Shown: positions 15,915 through 22,066 of the stretch, piece by piece
How the letters are laid out: every line of letters begins with the position of its first letter
Numbering within the stretch: position 1 is the stretch's first letter
Assembly: GCA_002423245.1 (NCBI GenBank)
Contig: DIVD01000021.1
Location: 32,673 to 66,282, forward strand
DNA: 33,610 nucleotides
Origin: Rhodobacteraceae bacterium UBA6141
GTDB lineage: Bacteria; Pseudomonadota; Alphaproteobacteria; Rhodobacterales; Rhodobacteraceae
Direction: 5' to 3'
Translations under genes and position numbers: made by a program
The notes under the pieces: generated by a model
Told to the model about the DNA's origin: nothing
Database searches by the model: none
What the model saw: the letters and a program-made list of their open reading frames with translations, nothing else

Positions 15915-16041
15915 TGTGAGGTGAACCTAGAGCGTCCGGCGATTCCCCGCAAGCCGCGATTGCGAAAAAATCTACGTTAAATCAGGTCATTACGGTCAAC
16001 GGGGCGTTAACGCTGCCGGCACAGCGCCTTTCAAGCGGCGG

Positions 16042-17430
16042 TCAGTAGCGGTAATGTTCCGGCTTGAACGGGCCATCGACGCTGACGCCGATGTAATCCG
16101 CCTGATCCTCGCGAAGCCGGGTCAGCTTGACCCCGATCTTCTTCAGATGCAGGCGGGCGACCTTTTCATCCAGATGCTTGGGCAGGATATAGACGCCGGG
16201 GGCATACTCGCCCTGTTTCGTCCACAGCTCGATCTGCGCCAGAACCTGGTTGGTGAAGCTGGCCGACATCACGAAGGACGGATGCCCCGTCGCGTTGCCA
16301 AGGTTCAGCAGACGGCCCTCGGACAGCAGGATGATCCGCGCCCCCGAGGGCATCTCGATCATGTCCACCTGGTCCTTGATGTTGGTCCACTTGTGGTTCT
16401 TCAGCGCGGCGACCTGAATCTCGTTGTCGAAATGGCCGATATTGCCGACGATCGCCATGTCCTTCATCTCGCGGATATGCTCGATGCGGATCACGTCCCT
16501 GTTGCCGGTGGTGGTGATGAAGATGTCGGCGCTGGCGACCACGTCTTCCAGCAGCACCACCTCGAACCCGTCCATTGCCGCCTGCAGCGCGCAGATCGGG
16601 TCAACCTCGGTCACCTTCACGCGCGCGCCGGCGCCCTGCAGGCTTGCGGCACAGCCCTTGCCCACATCGCCGTAGCCGCAGACCACCGCGACCTTGCCGG
16701 CCATCATCGTGTCGGTGGCGCGGCGAATGCCATCGACCAGCGACTCCTTGCAGCCATACTTGTTGTCGAACTTCGACTTGGTGACCGAGTCGTTCACGTT
16801 GATCGCGGGGAAGGGCAGCAGGCCCTTCTTGTGCAGGTCATAGAGCCGGTGAACCCCGGTGGTGGTTTCCTCGGACACCCCCCTGATCGCGGCGCGCTGT
16901 GCCGTGAACCAGCCCGGGGAGTCGGCAAGGCGCTTCTTGATCTGGTTGAAGAGGCACACTTCCTCGTCCGAACCCGGCACGTCGATCAGCCCGGTTTCTC
17001 CGGCCTCGACCCGCGCGCCAAGAAGGATGTAGAGCGTGGCATCCCCGCCATCGTCGAGGATCATGTTGCAGGTGCCGTCCGGGAACTGGAAGATCCTGTC
17101 GGTATAGGACCAGTAGTCTTCCAGCGTCTCGCCCTTGGTGGCGAACACAGGGATGCCGGCAGCGGCAATCGCGGCGGCGGCATGGTCCTGGGTAGAGAAG
17201 ATGTTGCAGCTTGCCCAACGCACATCGGCGCCAAGCGCCTTCAGCGTCTCGATCAGCACGCCGGTCTGGATGGTCATGTGCAAACTGCCGGCGATGCGCG
17301 CGCCCTTCAGCGGCTGCGCGCTGCCGAACTCCTCGCGCAGCGCCATCAGCCCCGGCATTTCCGTTTCGGCGATATCAAGCTCCTTGCGGCCATAGCCGGC
17401 GAGGGAGATGTCCTTGACGATGTGATCCAT
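16042..17430 (-). CDS. ahcY: Adenosylhomocysteinase (S-adenosylhomocysteine hydrolase)
   Basis: Reversibly splits S-adenosylhomocysteine into adenosine and homocysteine, removing the product inhibitor of methyltransferases. The 462-residue protein is full length. It shows the substrate-domain motifs SLHMTIQTGVLIETL and NVNDSVTKSKFDNKYG. The NAD-binding loop is GYGDVGKGCA and the characteristic C-terminus is KPEHYRY. The start at 17430 (MDHIVKDISLAGYG) is preceded by AGGAGG; a frame extending to 17478 would swallow the leader hairpin and is rejected. In R. capsulatus ahcY lies in the same neighbourhood as regA and hvrA, so its presence here supports the locus identification. The ribosome-binding region is partly covered by a predicted stem, annotated separately. 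Confidence 0.97.
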   Translation of the reverse strand: MDHIVKDISLAGYGRKELDIAETEMPGLMALREEFGSAQPLKGARIAGSLHMTIQTGVLIETLKALGADVRWASCNIFSTQDHAAAAIAAAGIPVFATKGETLEDYWSYTDRIFQFPDGTCNMILDDGGDATLYILLGARVEAGETGLIDVPGSDEEVCLFNQIKKRLADSPGWFTAQRAAIRGVSEETTTGVHRLYDLHKKGLLPFPAINVNDSVTKSKFDNKYGCKESLVDGIRRATDTMMAGKVAVVCGYGDVGKGCAASLQGAGARVKVTEVDPICALQAAMDGFEVVLLEDVVASADIFITTTGNRDVIRIEHIREMKDMAIVGNIGHFDNEIQVAALKNHKWTNIKDQVDMIEMPSGARIILLSEGRLLNLGNATGHPSFVMSASFTNQVLAQIELWTKQGEYAPGVYILPKHLDEKVARLHLKKIGVKLTRLREDQADYIGVSVDGPFKPEHYRY

Positions 17431-17443
17431 GGCAGCCGAGGCC

Positions 17444-17470
17444 TCCTGTCCCGAATAAGTCAGGACAGGA
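17444..17470 (-). promoter_or_regulatory. Hairpin overlapping the ahcY ribosome-binding region
   Basis: On the minus strand TCCTGTCC and GGACAGGA form a perfect 8-bp stem around an 11-base loop. The 3-prime arm runs into the AGGAGG Shine-Dalgarno sequence 11 bases before the ahcY ATG, so folding would hide part of the ribosome site. It does not match the SAH or SAM/SAH riboswitch sequence patterns as I know them. The rest of the 99-base gap holds nothing recognisable. Confidence 0.55.
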
Positions 17471-17529
17471 CGTAGCATCGCCGTGCTGCTGCGGCAATCC
17501 GCAGGGCGGCCATCTGCCCGCGCGCGCCT

Positions 17530-17976
17530 TCAGCCCGCCGCGAGCGTATCGAGCGAGGTTTCGCCGGCCCAGTCGCGCCCTGTCTCGACGACGCAGGAAA
17601 TTCCATCGGCCCGGGTCGCGAGCATGGTCCAGGTTCCCAGCCGTTCCGATGCCCAAAGCTCGACAAGGATGCCGTCGCGCTCTTCGGGGACGGTCACGCG
17701 GGTTTCGTGGAAGTCGTTCGCCAGCGTTTCGGTCACGGTGACGCGCAGGTCGCAATAGGGCTCGTCATAGCCCTGCTCGTCCCCATAGGCGGTGACAAGC
17801 TCCATGACGGCAAGATTGCCGAGGCTGGGAGAGGCGATGTTGCGCTGCACCGCATTCGAGGGCGCCGCGAGCCGGTAGGAAAAGGATTCGGCCCGTTCGG
17901 TCATTGCCAGGGTTGCGGCTCCCGCGCCAAGCCCGAGGAGCGCGAAAACGGCGGCGGTGTGGATCGTTTTCATCAT
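17530..17976 (-). CDS. Small exported protein of unknown function
   Basis: A 148-residue protein with a typical N-terminal signal sequence (MMKTIHTAAVFALLGLGAGA, probable cleavage around residues 20-25), so the ~125-residue mature domain should be periplasmic. It has two cysteines (in PYCDLRV and ISCVVE) that could form a disulfide. The mature part alternates short hydrophobic and polar runs, suggesting a beta-rich fold. The start at 17976 has GGGAG six bases upstream; ATG 17973 is an equal alternative. A longer frame to 18045 lacks a ribosome site. No family recognised. It lies upstream of ahcY on the same strand with a 99-base gap and is divergent from the HD hydrolase gene. Confidence 0.75.
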   Translation of the reverse strand: MMKTIHTAAVFALLGLGAGAATLAMTERAESFSYRLAAPSNAVQRNIASPSLGNLAVMELVTAYGDEQGYDEPYCDLRVTVTETLANDFHETRVTVPEERDGILVELWASERLGTWTMLATRADGISCVVETGRDWAGETSLDTLAAG

Positions 17977-18118
17977 CGGCTCCCATTCGCTCCGGGTGTG
18001 GTGCGGGCAGATCGACTCGCGGGAGAACAATTCCGAAAGCCGCACAAAAGTTCCGCGCGGGCGTTTACAGGAACCGCGAGGCGGCCGTAATCAGGGCGCG
18101 TGACTTGTCGGAAATGAC

Positions 18119-18745
18119 ATGGGAACCGATGCGGCCATGCCCAAGCCTTTGCAAAAACCCCCGCGTGCCTGGCAACGGATGCTGTCCGGCCGCCGGCTGG
18201 ATCTGCTCGATCCCGCGCCGCTCGACATAGAGATCGAGGATATCGCCCATGGTCTTGCCTTCGTCGCGCGCTGGAACGGGCAGACGCGGGGCGACTGGGC
18301 CTATTCGGTGGCCGAGCATTCCTTGCTGGTGGAGGAGATCTTCGCGCGGCTGGTGCCGGAGGCGCCGGCAAGATGGCGCCTCGCGGCGCTGCTGCACGAC
18401 GCGCCGGAATATGTGATCGGCGACATGATCAGCCCGGTGAAGGCCGCGATCGGCCCCGCCTATGGCGAGCTTGACCAGCGGTTGACCGCGGCGGTGCATC
18501 TGCGCTTTGGCCTGCCGGCGGTGCTGCCCGCGGGCGTGAAGAAGGATATCAAGCGCGCCGACAAGGTGTCGGCCTGGCTGGAGGCGGTGCAGATCGCCGG
18601 TTTCAGCGCGGCAGAGGCGGACCGGTTTTTCGGCCGCCCGAACCACAGGCTGATGCAGGGCCTGGAAATCCGGCTGCGGGCGCCGGCCATCGTGCGGGCG
18701 GATTACACCGCCCGCCATCGCAGCCTGATCGCACGGATGCCGTAA
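18119..18745 (+). CDS. HD-domain phosphohydrolase (YfbR-like)
   Basis: A 208-residue HD-superfamily protein. The metal-binding residues are visible in order: His67 in SVAEHSLLV, His93-Asp94 in LLHDAPEYVIGDMISPVK, and a later Asp in KRADKVSAW. The arrangement resembles YfbR-type 5-prime-deoxynucleotidases, which hydrolyse nucleoside monophosphates, but substrate cannot be assigned by eye. The start is ambiguous between ATG 18119 and ATG 18137, six codons on. It is convergent with the hvrA-like gene (9-base gap between stops) and divergent from the small exported protein. In R. capsulatus the LysR gene hvrB sits between hvrA and ahcY; here this gene and the exported-protein gene take that place. 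Confidence 0.87.
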   Translation: MGTDAAMPKPLQKPPRAWQRMLSGRRLDLLDPAPLDIEIEDIAHGLAFVARWNGQTRGDWAYSVAEHSLLVEEIFARLVPEAPARWRLAALLHDAPEYVIGDMISPVKAAIGPAYGELDQRLTAAVHLRFGLPAVLPAGVKKDIKRADKVSAWLEAVQIAGFSAAEADRFFGRPNHRLMQGLEIRLRAPAIVRADYTARHRSLIARMP

Positions 18746-18754
18746 GGCCCTGCG

Positions 18755-19072
18755 TCAGATCGCCAGATCCTCAAGGCTTTTGCCATCCTTCAGCGCAGCC
18801 TCGATCCAGCGCGGCCGACGGCCCCGGCCGGTCCAGGTCTGCGAGCGATTTGCCGGATTGGCAAATTTTGGCGCCGCGGATTTACGCTTCTTCTGAAGCT
18901 GGACCCCGGTGAGTTCGGCAAGCGAGAACCCGTATTCCTGGGCCGTTTCCTCAAGCGCGCTCAGCGCCTCATTCTTCTTGCGGTCCTCGAAAGAGGCAAT
19001 CGCGCGCGCGACTTGTGCCTGAAGGTCGTGCAGTTCTTTCAGCGAAAGGTCGTCCAGGTTGAAAGCGTCCAT
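18755..19072 (-). CDS. hvrA: H-NS-family DNA-binding regulator, HvrA-like
   Basis: A 105-residue H-NS-type nucleoid protein. It has an N-terminal helical oligomerisation region (residues ~5-55), a basic linker (KKRKSAAPKF), and the C-terminal DNA-binding core TWTGRGRRPRWI (residues 79-90), which inserts into the minor groove of AT-rich DNA. In R. capsulatus HvrA modulates photosynthesis and nitrogen-fixation genes and lies next to regA, exactly as here. The start at 19072 has AGGGATC upstream; extending to 19105 lacks support. A hairpin with a T-rich tail separates it from regA, so it probably has its own promoter in the 104-base gap or is reached by read-through. Name by homology and synteny; whether it controls photosynthesis here is unknown. 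Confidence 0.88.
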   Translation of the reverse strand: MDAFNLDDLSLKELHDLQAQVARAIASFEDRKKNEALSALEETAQEYGFSLAELTGVQLQKKRKSAAPKFANPANRSQTWTGRGRRPRWIEAALKDGKSLEDLAI

Positions 19073-19136
19073 AGGTGATCCCTTAATATCGTCCCTTGGC
19101 TGCATTTAGGTCCGGATCTCGGAAAAAGCAAACGGA

Positions 19137-19162
19137 AATCCCCGAAGCAGGCTTTGGGGATT
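19137..19162 (-). terminator. Probable intrinsic terminator of senC-regA
   Basis: On the minus strand, starting 14 bases beyond the regA stop, AATCCCC and GGGGATT form a 7-bp stem, possibly extended inward by an AAG/CTT pairing. It is followed by a T-rich tail ending in TTTTT (19127-19123). It would separate regA from hvrA. Confidence 0.6.
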
Positions 19163-19176
19163 CCGGCGGAAGATTC

Positions 19177-19731
19177 TCAGCGCGGGCTGCGTTTCGCCAG
19201 GATACGCTGAAGGGTGCGGCGATGCATGTTCAGCCTGCGCGCCGTTTCGCTGACATTGCGGTCGCACATCTCATAGACCCGCTGGATATGTTCCCAGCGC
19301 ACGCGGTCGGCGGACATCGGGTTTTCCGGCGGCGGCGGCAGCGCCTCGCCGGTGGACAGAAGCGCGGCGGTGATGTCATTCGCATCGGCGGGCTTCGACA
19401 GGTAATCCGTCGCGCCCATCTTTACCGCGGCAACCGCGGTTGCGATGGCGCCATATCCCGTCAGAACCACGATCCGCGCATCGGGCCGGCGCTCGCGCAG
19501 CGCCTCGACCACGTCGAGCCCGTTGCCGTCTTCCAGCCGCAGGTCGACCACCGCATAGGCCGGGGCGGATTGCTGGACGATGGCCTTGCCCGCGGCCACG
19601 CTTTCCGCCGTGACGGGCTCGAAGCCGCGTTTGGCCATCGCGCGCGCGAGCCGGGTAACGAAAGGCGCATCGTCATCGACCAGCAGCAGGCTCCGGTCGG
19701 ACCCCAGATCGGCATGTTCGTCCTCGGCCAT
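19177..19731 (-). CDS. regA: Redox response regulator RegA (PrrA/ActR)
   Basis: DNA-binding response regulator of the RegB/RegA global redox system. The length, 184 residues, is that of R. capsulatus RegA and R. sphaeroides PrrA. The receiver domain has the acidic pocket LLLVDDD, phospho-acceptor Asp63 in VVDLRLEDG, and conserved Thr and Lys (VLTGYG; YLSKPAD). A proline linker (PPPPENP) leads to a Fis-type helix-turn-helix (NVSETARRLNMHRRTLQRIL). It is transcribed behind senC (68-base gap) and divergent from regB. Known targets in relatives include photosynthesis, CO2 fixation, N2 fixation and cytochrome oxidase genes; which apply here the window cannot show. Confidence 0.97.
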   Translation of the reverse strand: MAEDEHADLGSDRSLLLVDDDAPFVTRLARAMAKRGFEPVTAESVAAGKAIVQQSAPAYAVVDLRLEDGNGLDVVEALRERRPDARIVVLTGYGAIATAVAAVKMGATDYLSKPADANDITAALLSTGEALPPPPENPMSADRVRWEHIQRVYEMCDRNVSETARRLNMHRRTLQRILAKRSPR

Positions 19732-19799
19732 TTCGCGCCTCCCCTGGTTCGCCCGTCGAACCGTTCTAGGCCCTCGGCCGGCCGCGGTCAAATTTCCCG

Positions 19800-20426
19800 C
19801 TAGCGCGCCGCCTCGATGAAGCAGGCAGTGCGCTCCGCCATCTGCTCTGGCGTCACGTCGCGGTTGAAATATTCGACAAATCCATGGCCCGGCAAGACCA
19901 GGTAGGTCTGGGTGGAGTGATCGACGAGGTAATAGTCATCGCTCGCCGGCTGCGCCTTGTAATAGGTGCGATAGGCCTGGCTCGCAGCGCGGACCTGTTC
20001 CTCGGTGCCGGTCAGGGCGATCATGCGCGGATGCATGATGCTTGCGAACTCTGCCATCACCTCGGGCGTGTCGCGCTTGGGGTCGATCGAAATGAACACC
20101 GGCGTCACCTCATGGCCCATTTCCTCCAGCGCATCGACCGCCTCGGCATTGCGCGCAGTGTCGAGCGGGCAGATATCGGGGCAGAAGGTGTAGCCGAAAT
20201 AGAGCAGGCTGGGCCTGGTGATGACATCGGCATCCGTCACGGTGCGGCCGGTCTGATCCACCAGCGTGAACGGCCCGCCGATGGTGCCCGCCCCGCCCGC
20301 GACCACGCCCTGCCGGCAGGCGGCGAAGGGATCATCGCCGCCGCGGGTCAGTGCGAAGCTGACCACCAAGCCTATCGCGAGGACCGATACCGCCGCTATC
20401 GCGAACCTCTGCGTCGAAACCGCCAT
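19800..20426 (-). CDS. senC: SCO1/SenC/PrrC-family copper chaperone
   Basis: Membrane-anchored thioredoxin-fold protein that delivers copper to cytochrome c oxidase. It has 208 residues with a single N-terminal transmembrane helix (about 8-26) and the rest periplasmic. The copper ligands are present: Cys82 and Cys86 in FCPDICPL and His170 in VDHSTQTYLVLP. In Rhodobacter the gene is called senC or prrC and forms an operon with regA, divergent from regB; the same layout is seen here. Loss of it lowers oxidase activity and alters RegB signalling in relatives. The start at 20426 places the Met directly before the anchor. Assignment firm. Confidence 0.96.
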   Translation of the reverse strand: MAVSTQRFAIAAVSVLAIGLVVSFALTRGGDDPFAACRQGVVAGGAGTIGGPFTLVDQTGRTVTDADVITRPSLLYFGYTFCPDICPLDTARNAEAVDALEEMGHEVTPVFISIDPKRDTPEVMAEFASIMHPRMIALTGTEEQVRAASQAYRTYYKAQPASDDYYLVDHSTQTYLVLPGHGFVEYFNRDVTPEQMAERTACFIEAAR

Positions 20427-20488
20427 CCGAACAAACCCCGTCTTGTGCCTCGCGCATTGATCCTCCATCCGGCGCTCACTATCAATCC

Positions 20489-20504
20489 CGCAAGCAAGAT
20501 TGCG
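20489..20504 (+). promoter_or_regulatory. Inverted repeat with RegA-like half-site in the senC-regB gap
   Basis: CGCAA-N6-TTGCG lies 14 bases before the regB start, within the 91-base divergent promoter region. The right arm continues as TGCGACA, which fits one half of the YGCGRCR pattern reported for RegA/PrrA sites. No second RegA half-site is evident, so this is tentative. Confidence 0.3.
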
Positions 20505-20517
20505 ACAACCGGACCCG

Positions 20518-21903
20518 ATGACCGACACCCCCGGCGCCATTCCGCGCGAAACGCACAGCGACTGGGTCCGGCTGCAGACGCTGATCCTGCTGCGATGGGG
20601 TGCGATCACCGGGCAGATGGTGGCGATCACCGTCGCCTGGCGCGTCTATGGCATCCAGTTGAACCTTGGCGCCTGCTTTCTGGTCGTGGGCGCCGCGATC
20701 ATCGCCAACCTCGTGTCGATGTTCGTCTATCCGGGCAACAAGCGCCTCACCCAGACCGAAGCCACGATGACGCTGCTGTTCGACACCGCGCAGCTTGCGT
20801 TGCTGCTGGCGCTGACGGGCGGGCTGCACAACCCCTTCGCGCTGCTGATCCTTGCTCCCGCCACCATCGGCGCCTCTGCCCTGCAGACGCGGGCGACGGT
20901 GTTCCTCGCGGCAGCGACCATCGCGATGATCACGCTCAGCGCCTGGGTGAACCTGCCGCTGCGGATGGCCGATGGCAGCCAGATCCGGGTGCCGCCGCTG
21001 GTGGAGTTCGGGCACTGGCTGGCCATCGTGATCGGCGTCGTGTTCTTCGGCATCTATGCGCGGCGCGTGTCGTCAGAGATTCACTCGATGGGCGATGCGC
21101 TGCTGGCCACGCAGATGGCGCTGGCGCGCGAGCAGAAGCTGACCGACCTTGGCGGGGTGGTGGCAGCGGCGGCGCATGAACTCGGCACCCCGCTGGCCAC
21201 CATCAAGCTGGTCAGCGCCGAGCTGATCGACGAGCTGTCCGACCGGCCCGACCTGCGCGAGGATGCCGAACTGATCCGCAGCCAGGCCGACCGCTGCCGC
21301 GACATCCTGCGCTCGATGGGCCGCAGCGGCAAGAGCGACCGGCTGATGCATGCGGCGCCGATCCTTCAGGTGCTGCGCGACGCGGCAGAGCCGCATGCCG
21401 CCCGCGGCAAGGCGCTGCATTTCAACGCAGCGCCCGGCCCCGGCGGCGATGCCCGCCAGCCGGTGATCCTGCGCCGGTCGGAGGTGATGCACGGCTTGCG
21501 CAACCTGATCCAGAACGCCGTGGATTTCGCCAGCGCGAACGTCTGGATCGATGTGGAATGGACGCCCGGGCGGATCGCCATCCGCATCGTCGATGACGGG
21601 CCGGGATTTCCGCCGCAGCTGTTCGGACGGCTGGGCGACCCCTTCACCCGCCGCCGCCGCAGCGGTGAGGACCGCGTGCAGCGCCCCGAATATGAAGGCA
21701 TGGGCCTGGGCCTGTTCATCGCCAAGACCCTGCTGGAGAGGACGGGGGCGGAGCTGACCTTTGCCAATGCGGCCGATCCCTTCCTGTCGGCTGACGAGCG
21801 CCCGCAGCGTTGCGGCGCGGTTGTCGAGGTGATCTGGCCGCGCGAGCGCATCGCCGCGCCGGACGCCGCGTTCCTGGGCGAAAATCCGCTGATCGAGGAT
21901 TGA
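20518..21903 (+). CDS. regB: Redox sensor histidine kinase RegB (PrrB/ActS)
   Basis: Membrane sensor kinase that phosphorylates RegA when the electron-transport chain is reduced. The 461-residue protein has six hydrophobic helices (residues ~20-182). The conserved quinone-site motif GGLHNPF is at 101-107, the H-box His220 in AHELGTPLATIK, and the redox-active Cys260 in QADRCRDILRSMGR. The ATPase domain shows NLIQNAVDFA, DDGPGF and GMGLGLFIAK. These correspond to His225 and Cys265 of R. capsulatus RegB with a constant offset of five. The start at 20518 gives the family length; an in-frame ATG at 20500 would add six residues. Divergent from senC-regA. Confidence 0.97.
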   Translation: MTDTPGAIPRETHSDWVRLQTLILLRWGAITGQMVAITVAWRVYGIQLNLGACFLVVGAAIIANLVSMFVYPGNKRLTQTEATMTLLFDTAQLALLLALTGGLHNPFALLILAPATIGASALQTRATVFLAAATIAMITLSAWVNLPLRMADGSQIRVPPLVEFGHWLAIVIGVVFFGIYARRVSSEIHSMGDALLATQMALAREQKLTDLGGVVAAAAHELGTPLATIKLVSAELIDELSDRPDLREDAELIRSQADRCRDILRSMGRSGKSDRLMHAAPILQVLRDAAEPHAARGKALHFNAAPGPGGDARQPVILRRSEVMHGLRNLIQNAVDFASANVWIDVEWTPGRIAIRIVDDGPGFPPQLFGRLGDPFTRRRRSGEDRVQRPEYEGMGLGLFIAKTLLERTGAELTFANAADPFLSADERPQRCGAVVEVIWPRERIAAPDAAFLGENPLIED

Positions 21904-21962
21904 TTCGGGCCCCGGTCTGTGTTCATCTTGTGGTTGTGATAGGCGGTTTTCCGCGCCCGCGT

Positions 21963-22003
21963 GGATCTACGCGGCAACAGCATCGGATTTACGCGGCATT
22001 AAC
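21963..22003 (+). promoter_or_regulatory. Direct repeat and CtrA-box-like site upstream of the PAS protein
   Basis: GGATCTACGCGGCA (21963-21976) recurs as GGATTTACGCGGCA (21985-21998), 13 of 14 identical with a 22-base period (two helical turns). The second copy runs into TTTA-N7-TTAAC (21988-22003), one mismatch from the CtrA consensus TTAA-N7-TTAAC. It lies 63 bases before the PAS-protein start. The remainder of the 163-base gap after regB holds only a short GCGG-tttt-CCGC hairpin. Confidence 0.4.
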
Positions 22004-22066
22004 CTTTCTTTCCAACACTGTCCCCAGGATTCCGCAGGCGGCAACCGCGAAGGACCAAGACAGAAG

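Noticed and set aside
15949..15972. Intrinsic terminator (CGCAA-N7-TTGCG next to a run of A/T) downstream of ahcY
   Set aside because: On the ahcY strand the T-run comes before the hairpin, not after it, so it cannot act as a standard terminator for ahcY.
15971..16013. CtrA box in the ahcY downstream region
   Set aside because: TTAA occurs at 15977 and 16007, but the spacing is about 26 bases instead of 7; GCGTTAACGC is just a short palindrome.
17431..17529. SAH or SAM/SAH riboswitch upstream of ahcY
   Set aside because: The leader has a hairpin at the ribosome site but lacks the conserved core sequences of these riboswitch classes as I know them.
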